The translations under genes and the position numbers were made by a program. A stretch of DNA of 64,000 nucleotides from Tenebrio molitor (Eukaryota > Arthropoda > Insecta > Coleoptera > Tenebrionidae), in contig NC_091049.1 in the NCBI RefSeq assembly GCF_963966145.1, positions 12,524,001-12,588,000 of the forward strand, read 5' to 3'. Below, in pieces: positions 41,474 through 51,989 of the stretch (positions are counted from its first letter, which is position 1; the number at the start of each line of letters is the position of its first letter). The notes below the pieces were generated by a model. It saw only the letters and a list, made by a program, of their open reading frames with translations, searched no databases and was not told the origin of the DNA.

Positions 41474-42522
41474 ATGAGAAATTCTTTGGGGGATATGAAA
41501 ATAATATTGGATGCGAATGGTGGTAAGATTGAATGGCCATTCATTGAGCAGTTGCACAATTTCCAAGACAAAGAAGATCTGAGGCCAGGTAATAAATTAC
41601 AAAATTCTTACATTATGTGCCACAAAAGGAAGATGAAAGTTCTTTGGCCGCTCGGACGTTAAGTTCAAGCGTGGCTGATGCAATCGAGTTCTGCGATAAA
41701 ACGTTAAATTTACCAGAATTCAAAGGGAATGAAGCAACTGTAGCTTTTATTCGCAGTGTTGATCGTGTTTTTGATTTTCTTAATTCTAGAAACACATTCG
41801 GCAAAGGCTTTAAAGCACCATTGCATGTTTCTAATGAAATGTTTTGGCGATCTGCGATACAGAAAGAAATTGCATATTTGATGGGCATCTGTGACCTACA
41901 CAAGGCAAAGTCATGACCACTAGAAGAAGGAAAACGCCATTCATAGGTTTCATTTCTGCATGTGCTGCTGTGTGCGGTATTTATGATGAATACGTAAAGC
42001 TACGTTATTTACTTACGTACAAACTCAGCCAAGATAATCTTGAGCTTTTCTTTTGTGCCGTGAGAAAAATGTGGTGGTTGGTGTCCAAATCCCACTTGTG
42101 TGCAGTTTGCATCTGCTTAGAAGAGGCTTGTGGTTCGCCACGAAATTGCAGCTACAAACGACAATGCAGAAGCTCAAGATGAAACTTTAATTTTAACAGC
42201 CCCGTCCACAATCTCGAAGAGCAGGAAGAAAGATAGATTTGATGTTGAAATTTTTGAAGACAGCGAGAATGAAAAGATTGGCAAAAAGTACGGTTTAGAC
42301 CCCGAGGGCAGCAATGCAGATTTCGAAACATCCTTCATGAAAGAATTCTTGGAATTCCGTAGCTCGGAAAAATATGAGATTTCACAATTCGGTGGATCCT
42401 ACATGCCGTACATTGCTGGATGGGTCGTCAAAAAGTTGACTGTTGAAAGAAGACCGACAAAATTATGCGATTATTGCTGCAATGCCTTGTTTAATTATTG
42501 TGACACGAATGACTTTGACTGA
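41474..42522 (+). pseudogene. P-element/THAP9-like transposase fragment
   Basis: The reading IEWPFIEQLHNFQDKEDLRP, NKLQNSYI and KMKV, then after a one-base shift LAARTLSSSVADAIEFCDK and VFDFLNSRN, matches the middle of P-element-type transposases (THAP9 group). It continues RRKTPFIGFISA, LTYKLSQDNLELFFCAVR, a long acidic insertion and YIAGWVVKKL ... LCDYCCNAL near the C-terminus. The N-terminal THAP finger and the first catalytic part are absent. Two or three frameshifts break it. P-like elements normally make 8-bp duplications, but no ends were seen here. Confidence 0.75.
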
Positions 42523-42559
42523 TACGGAACAAGAATCGCAGAGGTCTATGTTATGCCAG

Positions 42560-43175
42560 TTCTTCTGTCATATCAATCTGTAACAGTGCGGAAGATCCAG
42601 TTTCTGTGTCAACTGCTCATCGTAGAATCATAAAGGCAAATTAGGGCAAATTTGAAAAGCCATGTTCCAGCAAGAAAAACCAAGCTTACTCAAAGGCACA
42701 AAGAAGCCAGGGTAACATTTGAGTACAGTCAAGGATAATCACTTCTGGGAAAATGTAGTCTTCAGCGACGAGAAGAGATTTAAATCTTCACCAGATGGGA
42801 AAGTGCGGGTATATAGACCAAGGAAACAGCGCTGCAACACAAATCATGTTTTTAAGGCCAATCCAAACAAAAGGTTTAGCGTGAACATATGGGATTGGAT
42901 ATCTGCACAAAGCCATGGAGTTTTATTAAACGTCGAAGAAGGTTTGACGAGCAACGTGTATATCAGGATTTTGGAGGATGTCATGCACGGCAGTGGGGTA
43001 GATTGGCAAAGATTTTGCAAAAACGGCGAGTAACACCTCAGAACAGAGGTGACATTTTAACTGAAAAACACGATGCATGGAACAGCCTCCCTTAGGAGTA
43101 TTTCAGAACATTATGTTTGTCCAATGCCACGTCACTTGGTCAAAGTTCTCGATGAGCATGGAGCACTGATAAAAT
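42560..43175 (+). pseudogene. Tc1-like transposase, broken
   Basis: An HTH remnant (SVSTAHRRIIKAN) precedes FWENVVFSDEKRFKSSPDGK (first catalytic Asp), RVYRPRKQRCN, RFSVNIWDWISAQSHG and YIRILEDVM. The QDN block with the second Asp is not recognisable. The reading resumes MPRHLVKVLDEHGALIKS near 43170, the usual C-terminus of this subgroup. It is related to the minus-strand fragment at 36432. It abuts the P-element-like pseudogene, and no ends were identified. Confidence 0.75.
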
Positions 43176-43383
43176 CTTAAATTTTCCGAATATACCATTC
43201 CTAGTTAGTTTTGCTGTGTTGTATAGTTTTTAAAAATAAATAATTTATATTTTGACAACAAAATTGATTTCATCACAAATTACCATACGTCATGATGCCA
43301 AATAATTTATTTTTGTAAATTTAACGTTAGGCTTATTTATGTTAAAATAATATAGTTTAATGAATTTGGTCATGGAATACTAG

Positions 43384-43554
43384 TGTGTGCGTCAGAAAAT
43401 ATAAAGATGGCTGAGAGCTGCGTCTCTCGAATAATAAGTTTGTTTTTTTGAGCTTGTCAGTAAAAACTATAAATGTAATCGGTTTCCTCAAAAAATATTA
43501 AGGAGTGATTAATAAAGAACACGAAATATTGTTTTCATTAAGACAAAAACCTCA
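43384..43554 (+). repeat. Candidate 5' LTR and primer site of copia
   Basis: The stretch begins TGTGTGCGTCAGAAAATATA and ends ACCTCA just before AGGTTATGGGACCAGCG (43557-43573). The latter closely resembles the copia primer-binding site, which pairs with an internal part of initiator tRNA-Met. The LTR start is chosen by the TG dinucleotide and the usual distance; no 3' LTR was found for comparison. Confidence 0.5.
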
Positions 43555-43685
43555 ATAGGTTATGGGACCAGCGTACGCGGGTCACTAAAGTAAAGAAAAG
43601 TGCGTGGAAAAGAACACGTTGTTGTTTTCTCGTGAATCACGTCGAGAGTGTCTTTTGGGAGTCTCCCAGTCTTAGCTTTTCGAAG

Positions 43686-44534
43686 ATGGAGCTGGCGAAA
43701 CACATAAAACCCCTGGTTGGTGACACAGATTGGCCGATTTGGAAAAGGAAAATACGTGACTTGTTGGATTATCACGAAGGAGCTCAAGGTGCCATTGATG
43801 GGAGGTTAGTGAAACCTGAGCCATTGCAAGTTGGCGCTGCAGACAATGTTGTCAAGGAGCACAAGATGAAGAGCGATTTTTTTCGTAAGGCAAACAGTTA
43901 TGCAAAATCTATGATCACTAGTTCCGTGACTGACGAAGTTAATCAAAAGATAATGAATAAAGATACAGCGCATGAAGCGTGGGAAGCGTTAAAGTTGAAT
44001 TTTGAGGCGTCATCCAAAGATCAGCTGTTCAAAATATGTACGGAGTTTTTTACGTTCAGTTGGATTAACGGAGAGGATGTTTCGACCCCCGTTGCAAAAT
44101 TGAAAAATTTGTGGTTTGAGCTAGATAACGGATTGAAAGTCAAAAATGAGAATGCACTTCCAGATTTAATTTTAGTTTGCAAAGTTTTGCAAATTCTACC
44201 GGGTGACTTCGAAAATTTTAAATCCAATTGGCTATTGTCGAAAAACGAAGAAAAGACTTTTGAAGAGTTAATCACCCATTTGTGCATGTATGAAAGAAAC
44301 TTTAGAAAGACCTCAGAGGGCACCACCGGAGATGCCTTTTTCCTGAAAAGCGAAAAGATGAACTCGAAAAAGTCCAAAGAGGATGACATCTGCAATTATT
44401 GCAAGAAGAAGGGACATTGTGTGAAAACGTGTCACAAGTGGATTGCTGACGGACGACCGCAGAAGAACGCCCCACAGAGCAACTCCCTGGATACAAACAT
44501 AGCTCTGTATGTCATCAGTGAAGATATTCTTTAA
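43686..44534 (+). CDS. gag: Copia gag
   Basis: ATG 43686 begins MELAKHIKPLVGDTDWPIWK, the normal start of copia-type gag; the 18 upstream codons lack an ATG. The UBN2-type helical core (HEAWEALKLNFEASSKDQLF, EELITHLCMYERNFRK) is followed by one zinc knuckle, CNYCKKKGHCVKTC (C-x2-C-x4-H-x4-C), at about 44390-44431. The frame ends at TAA 44532. In copia elements gag and pol are usually one frame; here the protease text continues in the same frame right after this stop, so the stop is probably a mutation. Confidence 0.85.
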   Translation: MELAKHIKPLVGDTDWPIWKRKIRDLLDYHEGAQGAIDGRLVKPEPLQVGAADNVVKEHKMKSDFFRKANSYAKSMITSSVTDEVNQKIMNKDTAHEAWEALKLNFEASSKDQLFKICTEFFTFSWINGEDVSTPVAKLKNLWFELDNGLKVKNENALPDLILVCKVLQILPGDFENFKSNWLLSKNEEKTFEELITHLCMYERNFRKTSEGTTGDAFFLKSEKMNSKKSKEDDICNYCKKKGHCVKTCHKWIADGRPQKNAPQSNSLDTNIALYVISEDIL

Positions 44535-45650
44535 GTGGAAACGAATTCATCAGGATGGTGGATTGATAGTGGAGCCACGAAGCACGTAACAAATTGTCCG
44601 GACCTGTTCATTGAGTTCCAAGAGTTTCAGAGCCCTTGCGTCATTAAGGCAGCCGGTTAAGAAGATCTCAAGGTCATCGGGAAAGGAACTACTTAGATCT
44701 GGTCCTTTACTGAATCTAATTCTCTGAAGATGACTTTGAACGATGTCTGGCTTGTTCCAAGAGATGTCGAAAAATTTATTTTCTGTTCTAGCAGCTCAAG
44801 ACAGAAATGAAAACAGCAGATTCCTTTCAACAGCGACTGAGTGCTATTTAAAAGTTAATGGAAAAACGATGCTGCGCGGGTGTCGTGTCAAAGGTGGAAC
44901 ACTGTACAAGGCAGCCATCGAACCGGTCATACCAGGGAAAGAAGAGAGGGTCAGCATTGCAAAAGCAAACAATTCGACACTACAGTTGTACCATGAGAGA
45001 TGGGGTCATCAAGACAAGAAACACGTAAGATAGATGCTTAAGAGTGAGTTGGGTATCGACGTGAAGCTAGTAAGAGACATTTGTGAGCCCTGTGTTTTTG
45101 GCAAAGCACATCGATTACCTTTTGGCACCAGAGTAAAGACAACGAAACCAGGATAACTGTTTTCAACTGATGTTGTAGGACCATTTTGTGAATCATCCAG
45201 CAAAAAGCGATTTCTAGTTGTATTCAAAGATAGTTACACGAAGTTTCGCTATAGCTTTGTGATGAAACAAAAATCAGATGTTAAAGTAGTGTTAAAACAG
45301 TTTTAGCACACGCGAAGACACTCGGACACAACATTCAAGAGCTACTTAGTGACAACGGAGCAGAATTTGACTGTGAAGAGGTCAAACGTATTTTATCAGA
45401 GAACGGAATTTCGGAGAGACTGACAGCACCAAACACGCCCGAGGAGAATGGCGGCAGTAAACTCGAAAATCGCACTATAGTTGAGACGGCAAGGACCTTC
45501 AAATACTCGAACAGTGAAGTTGAATTTCTAGATGCGATATGGGCAGAGCTAGTGACCTCAGCAATTTACATCCTAAATAGGACAGGAAAGTCGTCAAAAG
45601 TTGGGGTTAGTCCTCACTCCTTATGAATTGTTACGAAATAAATTTTCATT
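44535..45650 (+). pseudogene. pol: Copia protease and integrase, broken
   Basis: Directly after the gag stop the frame reads WWIDSGATKHVTN, the aspartic protease active site. With several shifts, the gag-pre-integrase zinc region (LYHERWGHQDKKHVR, CEPCVFGKAH) and the integrase core follow: FSTDVVGPF (first Asp), LLSDNGAEFDCEEVK (second Asp) and PEENGGSKLENRT (Glu region). The reading ends near PHSLELLRNK at 45650. Reverse transcriptase and RNase H are absent, so the copy is 3'-truncated. Confidence 0.85.
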
Positions 45651-45714
45651 CTTCTGTGCTGGCCGCTGAAAATGAAAACAAAATCAAGATGCTTTTATAT
45701 GTGATAAATAAAAT

Positions 45715-46023
45715 GTGCCTAATACTGCACAAACAACTGAAACAAATACTCACGTAGAAGCTAGAATTGACTCCGAAATGGAAGAGGAATTAGAACCAAA
45801 AGGTAATTTGCCTAGTTGTTCACAAATATTTCATCATACAACGAAGCAAACAAGTTGCAGCCATCTTAACGTCTTCTACAAACATAGTGAGGCGAAGAAG
45901 TGTGGAAAAAAGAAAATAAAGGAAACTGAAAGCAGATCTTGTGTTCGTGATAACAGAGTGAAGTGCCAGCAATATTTCTCAGCATTTTCTAATGCACACG
46001 GTGGGCAAGCGGACTATAAATGA
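45715..46023 (+). CDS. Hypothetical ORF, 102 codons
   Basis: The open frame begins at a non-ATG codon and encodes an acidic N-terminus (ARIDSEMEEELEPKGN) and a Cys/Lys-rich middle (KHSEAKKCGKKKIKETES). I do not recognise it. It follows the truncated copia and precedes a GC-richer segment with no signature. It may be an exon of an unknown transposon protein or a chance frame. Confidence 0.25.
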   Translation: MPNTAQTTETNTHVEARIDSEMEEELEPKGNLPSCSQIFHHTTKQTSCSHLNVFYKHSEAKKCGKKKIKETESRSCVRDNRVKCQQYFSAFSNAHGGQADYK

Positions 46024-46029
46024 TAAAGT

Positions 46030-46770
46030 GCGCGAAACAGAAGGCTGGTGTAATGGCTGTCGCCAGCTCTTCGTCTATTACATTTTTTTTAAGGTCCTAT
46101 TCAAGATGACTTCCTTATTGCGACCAGAGGCCACATTTGCTTTTCACACAGCAATGCATAATATGAGCTTCAAAATTTCTGATGGTACGTCCAAATTGGT
46201 GACAGAACCTGTCGACTCACCACCCGACATTAGCCACGGCGGAGTATCCAAGTTCGTGAGTGGGCAGCCCGCCCAGACCTCCCGCGGTGTCACCGGAACA
46301 ATGTTTATCGTTGTTGTTCCGCATCTGCTTCGTTCATCGGATGAGGTCCCCGCAAAGATGGACAGGGGTGGCCGAACCTTCGTTCGGGTGAGCTAGGCAC
46401 CTAAACAATTAGGGGAGCAGAAAGCTGCCCGAAACAGAACAACTGACCTAAGCTACGACGAGGACAAAGAATTGTTTAAGAGAGGAAAATGATAAGATTC
46501 CCGCAACGGAACCAAGAGAGGGCGTTCGGGCAAAAAAAAGCAGGGGAGGCAGACAGCCGAACCTGGGCCGACGAACAGGCAATGACCGATGGCAAAGACA
46601 ATGTACTGGAGAGGACTAGGAAATGAGTCTGTAACACAGTGCAGGGTGGGAAACGACAGGGCGAGACGAAATAAGTGCTGTGTAGGACTAAGATAGGAGT
46701 CTGCAATACGGCACTTAGGTTGAACTTAAAGGTTGTTTATTTTGACGTGAACCACAAATAATCAAAATAT
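46030..46770. other. GC-richer segment, unidentified
   Basis: The base composition rises clearly above its surroundings between about 46190 and 46680, as it does in the LINE pieces at 59.2-59.8 kb and 63.0-63.9 kb. No RT or nuclease text is seen in any frame. It could be the 5' untranslated part of a LINE or a SINE, but neither a polymerase III box pair nor a tail is convincing. Confidence 0.35.
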
Positions 46771-46771
46771 C

Positions 46772-47110
46772 ATGGTTAGAGAAGAACCAAACTATAAACA
46801 TGACGTCACCAATAAAGGACGAATTTGCAGGAAAGGAAAACGTATTTCACAAATCAATCCTCAGGTAATCCCATTTAATTCAGTGACAGTTAAACCTAAG
46901 AAATTGGTTAATGTTAATAAATTGCTTACAAAGCATTTTGGTGCTGATTGGAAGGAAAAAAGTGAAAAATTTAGTTTGCGTTACTATAAGGGTTTATTTG
47001 AAAGACTTCCGGATATAGTAGATGACGAAGATAACCTTGAAGAGGAGGAAGATGTGGCAAGTGCATATTCTTCCAGTGATGAAGCAGTTGTGTGGAAATG
47101 TTTTCATTAA
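46772..47110 (+). CDS. Hypothetical transposon-type protein, 112 codons
   Basis: ATG 46772 starts MVREEPNYKHDVTNKGRICR. The protein has a basic N-terminus, a middle with KLVNVNKLLTKHFGADWKEK and LRYYKGLFERLPDIV, and an acidic end (DDEDNLEEEEDVA). The open frame, normal start and charge layout suggest a real protein, but I do not recognise the family. It may be a single-domain DNA-binding ORF of a mobile element; the borders are unknown. Confidence 0.4.
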   Translation: MVREEPNYKHDVTNKGRICRKGKRISQINPQVIPFNSVTVKPKKLVNVNKLLTKHFGADWKEKSEKFSLRYYKGLFERLPDIVDDEDNLEEEEDVASAYSSSDEAVVWKCFH

Positions 47111-47602
47111 ATTGATGTTTGCTTGTTTATTTTGTTTATAATTTGTTTGTATTTCAATATAATCTCATTTCAATTCAAAATGGCAAAAATATTTCCATTG
47201 TGAACGTTGAGTGAGTTACAAAAGCGGGTAAATTCTATGTTTACTTCCAAAACCGGGCAATTACAAAGTTTTTTGCAAATAGAACTTAGGTCTTTAGTAA
47301 TTGTTTATTGCCACTTCCCTCAGGTAAGTACACAATTTTTTGTCTATTTTTCAATACAGGTTTTTGGCTTTCCTGAACATTTAGTGTCGAAGGATATACC
47401 CGGTTTTGGAAATAGTCGACTCAACTGAATAAACTATTAGTTATTTACTTCTGTTATTTACTTATTAATAGCATTCTATTATTCTCTTTATAAAATTAGG
47501 TTAACCGTAAGCTTCCTGTTCACAACCCCAAATATAACTTACACCACGCAATTTTTTTCAACACCCTACAACAGAGTATTCACTCCTACAAAACATACAT
47601 CC
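47111..47602. other. Gap without recognisable gene
   Basis: A short open frame at 47207-47428 has no signature. Nothing else was seen up to the hAT-like element. Confidence 0.4.
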
Positions 47603-48055
47603 CTCATAGCTAGGGCCCGGATTTTAGGCAATTAAAAAGTCGGAAATAGGTGCCTAAAATAGTCCCTTAAACTACTGCAAATAGTCCCTTAAAAACTGAA
47701 AATAAGTCACATTAGGTCCTTAAAGTTGTGGTTAATTAAATTAAAAAATGGGTTTTTAAAGTTTTAAGTACACCCAACAAGATATTTACTAATTATTCCT
47801 TATTAATTTAATTAATATATCTACCTACACGTTTGTTAGTTATATACTCGTATTTACATTGCATACAGTATATTGCTCTAAATTTTCTATTTTAAAACAT
47901 TGTCCGTTATCCACCAAAATGGACTTATATTTTGAGAAACTTCTTTCTACCTCGCAAGAGGTAATGGGCGCAAATTTGTAATTAATTTCTTCCATTTTGG
48001 TTTCATGTTCCGACACATCTTCATCTCTAAATCTCTAATTTTAGTTTTTATGGCA

Positions 48056-48237
48056 GGGACCATTGTATAAACGTTAAAGCTTCTAACAATATCTAAGTAT
48101 CACAAACCATTAGACTGTGTATACCTGCACCCCTTCGAACAGAGGCAAACAGATAAACTGTAATTTATGCCAGTCCAGTCTAATGGTTTGTCGTACTTAG
48201 GTATTGTCGGAGTATTTACCGCTGACACCATGGTCCC
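48056..48237. mobile_element. Inverted-repeat element inside the hAT-like element
   Basis: The arms run from GGGACCATTGTATAAACG to CACAAACCATTAGACTG on the left, and the right half is their reverse complement with about 80% agreement over 62 bp. The loop is about 55 bp. No clear target duplication was found, so it may be a foldback element or the remnant of a MITE. Confidence 0.7.
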
Positions 48238-48348
48238 AACCGTAAAAGCGAAAAAGTAATTCCTCTATTGTACTGCACTTTGTACATTTCAATAATTACA
48301 TCTCCTTAAATTTCAAAATCATAAAGCATTGTAAATTTTATTGAGGTA

Positions 48349-48576
48349 TAGTTTTCCCATTTATAATTTGGTTTTACTACCAGCCCTGTTGTCAGGGAGT
48401 TAAATACCCCGACAATAGGCAACTACCGCCATAAATCCTAGGACTGTAAAAGAAGGTCCGTTGTCTGTTGTCTGACTAGGCATCAATATCTTCACGTCTA
48501 TTGCCAAAACCGCAACTCCAGCCCCTAATAATTACAATTGCACTGCCATAAAACCAAATTATAAATGGGAAAACTA
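48349..48576. mobile_element. MITE inside the hAT-like element
   Basis: The inverted ends TAGTTTTCCCATTTATAATT followed by TGGTTTTA are perfect for 28 bp. TA is duplicated (48347-48348 and 48577-48578). Length 228 bp, non-coding. Its perfect ends indicate that it is younger than its host. Confidence 0.9.
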
Positions 48577-49905
48577 TACCACTTTTACATTTTTAATACC
48601 GTAAACTTCCCAGAATTCGAATATTGGGAAAAAATCGCGAAAATGAAATTGATTTTTGGTCATTTTAGGCATGTTCAGGCAGTTAAAAAGTAAAATAGGT
48701 ATTTAAAGGGCATTTTAGGCCGAATAGGCAGAATCAAATATGGCTCTAATTACTCTAATTAAGCCAGAAATCATTTATAAACAAGTTTCATACATGTGCC
48801 TTAAAAAATAAAAATAGTCCATTTTGCCTAAAATCCGGGCCCTACTCATAGCATTTCTTCGTAATAATTTTATTTTACAGAGACAATGATATGACAAAAA
48901 ATAATGTAGGGGAAACTAGAGCAAAGTGCCTCCCCGGGGCAGAGTGATCACCCTTCAAAATTCAATGTAAAGGTAAAAATAGGAATCTTATTTATGTATT
49001 CACATGTTACCAATAAACGTCGCTACAGTGTTGAGAAGTTTCCGAGTGTTGTGCTGTGTTGAACTGAAGTTGTTAAAATAAGTGTTTTTTTTCGAGGTCT
49101 GATCTAATGTAAGTACTAACTTATTTTATTTGTAGATTCTGTAATGTAGCACGTAACAGTTTTGAAATGGTTAAGTAGAAAATGACTTGCTATTGCAATT
49201 AACCTATCTTAAGATTTAAAGTAATAAATGTTGCCTAACCAAATACATTTCTTTTTAAAATTTGATAACGAAATTGGGGCAATGTGGGCCCCTGTGTGTC
49301 CACAGTGCCCCGGATAGGGTCCGCATTACCCCGGATCGTCTAAAATTTTGTTTTTCATTTTTTAAAGGTGTAGTAATGGTTCGAAATCGCAAGAGATCGT
49401 CGACCCAACAGAACTGGAGTGCAGATAATATGCTAAAGGCAATAGAAGCGGTTGAAAATGGAATGGCTTAGAAGACTGCAAGCAGGAACTTTTCAATTCC
49501 TAGGGCTACACTTGGAAGACAAGTGTTAAACAAAAATAAGGATGCAGTTTCAAATAAGAAAATTTTAGGCGCCAAGCGGTCGGTTTTTTCTCTGGATCAA
49601 GAAAAAGAACTCGTAGACCATATACTTTTAAGATGGACGAAACCTTTTTTGGTTCGACTACGAAAGACACGTGATATATGGCGTTTAGTTTGGCGGATAA
49701 AAATAAAATTAATCATCCGTTTAATAAAGAACTTGGTTTAGATGGAGAAGACTAGTTTCCGCAAACGCCATCCAGAACTTTCCTTGAGAAAGCCAGAGGA
49801 AACATCGGCTGCTATGGCCCAAGGTTTTAATAAACTCAACGTAGAAAAGTTTTTTAAATTGTTAAAGTCTATAATGGATAAACATAATTTCCGGCTCATC
49901 GTATA

Positions 49906-50086
49906 AAGGGTGTTTTTTTTTTAAATTTGGCGTCGAAGTAGGCGTTGGAGAGTCGATTGTGATCGCACCACTCGTGTAAAAGCGTAAGATTTAACAGCTG
50001 ATCTGTGATCCGTAACCTGTATAGTGCGTTCACAATCGACAATTCAACGCCTACTTCGACGCCAAATTAAAAAAAAAAACACCCGT
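49906..50086. mobile_element. MITE-d inside P4
   Basis: The ends GGGTGTTTTTTTTTTAAAT and, inverted, the same with one length change, continue into TTGGCGTCGAAGTAGGCGTT as near-perfect arms, then TCGATTGTGA. TA is duplicated (49904-49905 and 50087-50088). Removing it plus one TA joins CGTA to TTTAATG and restores the host codons R-I-F-N-V-N. Length 181 bp. Confidence 0.9.
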
Positions 50087-50177
50087 TATTTAATGTGAAC
50101 GAAACAGGTGTAACTACTGTTCAAACAAAATCTTCAAAAGTTTTGGCACAGAAGGGGCGTCGACAAGTTGGTATAGT

Positions 50178-50383
50178 TTGTCCAGCGAGAGATTGGTTGA
50201 CATAAAAATCACTAAATTCTACGTAGAGAAAGTAGTACCTAGCGCACGTAAAATTTGAAATATATCTTTCAAGCAGTAACATTTTTGCCTTTAAATTATG
50301 CTCTAATTAATGTATTCTAGTGTATTTTGTAGTGTTGGGTTACAAGCCTACAATTTAAAATTTCCCAATCTGTCACTGGACGA
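50178..50383. mobile_element. MITE-e inside P4, 8-bp duplication
   Basis: The inverted ends TTGTCCAGCGAGAGATTGG and TCGTCCAGTGACAGATTGG agree at 16 of 19 positions. Direct copies GGTATAGT (50170-50177) and AGTATAGT (50384-50391) flank it. The 206-bp element interrupts the pogo transposase between VG and the TSAE block. The 8-bp duplication indicates an hAT-type transposase. Confidence 0.8.
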
Positions 50384-50889
50384 AGTATAGTATAACATCG
50401 GCTGAAGGTGGTCAATTGTCCACAGCAGTTATATACATGTCCCCTGGAGGAAATTATGTTCCTCCAATGCTGACATTTCCAAGGCAGCGGAGGAAACAAG
50501 AATTAATCGACGGAGCTCCTCCTGGCACAATATTTGCTTGCAATAAGGCAGGATAGATGTACCTAATTCGAAATATTTTTTTCCTGGTTCAAACATTTTA
50601 TAAATCAGACGAGGCATACTGCCAAGGACCCAGTATTTTTAATCCTTGAAGGTCACATGACTCACACAAAAACCCATGCCGTAATTGAAAGAGCACGAGA
50701 GAACAACGTTACTATATTGTCCCTGCCTCCACACTGCAGCCACAAGTTCCAACCGTTGCATAGATCATTTATGTTTCCGTTAAATACGTTTTACGCTAGT
50801 AGCTTTGAAAAGTTTCTACGTAAATATAGTAGCCCAGGAAGGACGGTTACACAATTCCAAATCTCAAAATTGTTTGGTGAATATTAAGG

Positions 50890-51420
50890 GTTGGAATAAA
50901 GCGCTCGATATTTAAAACGGGTTTGCAAAGTAAAATATTCTAAATCTTCTATAAAATATTGGAAATGCAAGTATGTGATGATCCGTATTTATGAATTTTT
51001 CTCCCTACCGGTTAGAAATGTAGGCTGTGGATACCTCATTTGAGGTGAGAAAATTCAACTTTCTCGCTAAGGTAAGAAAGTTAATCATGAAATGTTTATG
51101 GTAAAACTGTACCAAAATACAAATGTCAAAAGTGTCAAAAGTGAAATAAGTTATTGATAAATGAAAGCCAATTCAATGAAGTAAGTTGGTAGGTCAATCA
51201 TATAATCTGGAAAATAAACAGATAAGCTAGGTAGGTAGATTACTTTACCCTGTTTATATCAAATTTTCGAACAAACCTCAAATCTTCAAATGCGATGACA
51301 AGTTAATTAAACAAATAACACAGCCTACTATTCAATTCTCAAAATTTTCGTTTTAATCACGAATATAACCATCTTTTTTGACTTTTTTCAACAAAGTTGT
51401 GCCGGTAGGGAAAAAAATTG
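50890..51420. other. Degenerate pogo sequence and AT-rich spacer
   Basis: The first 60 bp still reads like the end of the pogo domain (NKALDI, NGFAK). The rest has no recognisable coding content. Confidence 0.35.
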
Positions 51421-51544
51421 TATTCAAACCTTGTTAAGAAAGTGTCCTTGCAGACCTTAGGCACTTACAAACCTCGTCTACGACTCGGTTTATAATCTTT
51501 GCCTGCGGTCTGCAAGAAACCACTTTCTTACCTTGGTTTGAAAT
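51421..51544. repeat. Hairpin element H5
   Basis: The left arm contains CAAACC, AAGAAAGTG, TTGCAGACC and AAACC; the right arm contains the complements in order (GGTTT, GGTCTGCAA, CACTTTCTT, GGTTTG). The loop is TCGTCTACGACTC. Arms are about 55 nt. Part of a similar loop and arm (CGACTCGGTTTA) appears at the very end of the window. Confidence 0.75.
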
Positions 51545-51989
51545 ATACTATTGCACGCTAAAATGAATAAATGCTCGGTAAATCTCGTTCTGTTTAGCAC
51601 GGTAAAAATAATGTTTGGCCGATAAATTGTGCTCGATAAATTTGACAAATTTGCTACATAACCTAATAGTATAGTAAGTATAAAGAACGGTAACGACAAT
51701 GTACGGATCGAAGACAATTGTTTGGAGGAGGAGCTTGCGACGACTCCAATATTGTCTGAGATCCGTACACTGTCATTAACGTTCGTCATGCTTATGAGAT
51801 TTTTTGCGCGATTGAATATTTATTACAAAACATTCCTAACTAGAATGCAATGCGATACGACGCCCTTCACATCGTGTTGCCACAATGTCAATTTTTGTAT
51901 CGCCTTTCTAAGGCAATCTGCAAACAACTACCGCCATTGCAGTTTTTGTGCGCAAATATCGCCAGTTGTGTTGAAAAACAAGCAGTAAA

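Larger units (their letters stand above)
47611..48844. mobile_element. hAT-like non-autonomous element with perfect 8-bp duplication
   Basis: The ends TAGGGCCCGGATTTTAGGCA are perfect inverted repeats for 20-21 bp. The direct duplication CTCATAGC is perfect on both sides (47603-47610 and 48845-48852). Both the ends and the 8-bp duplication fit the hAT superfamily. GGCA/TGCC-rich subterminal repeats (TAGGTGCCTAAAATAGTCCC and similar) occur near each end. Two smaller inverted-repeat elements are nested inside. No transposase is encoded in 1234 bp. Confidence 0.9.
49376..50887 (+). pseudogene. Pogo P4 transposase, N-terminal and catalytic part
   Basis: ATG 49376 starts MVRNRKRSSTQQNWSADNML with a psq-type HTH (SIPRATLGRQVL). 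The CENP-B-like region (SLDQEKELVDHILL, ELSLRKPEETSAAM) reaches AHRI, where MITE-d is inserted. After it, FNVNETGVTTVQTKSSKVLA (the first Asp is replaced by N) leads to GRRQVGI, where MITE-e is inserted. Then come TSAEGGQLSTAVIYM, the DPVFLILEGHMTH-like block (second acidic residue as E) and HCSHKFQPLHRSF (H where the third Asp is expected). At least six stops or shifts are present. The substitutions mean that it was inactive or is much decayed. Confidence 0.8.

Noticed and set aside
46190..46680. GC-rich segment as a SINE with tRNA-like promoter
   Set aside because: No convincing A and B boxes at the right spacing, no tail and no flanking duplication could be seen.
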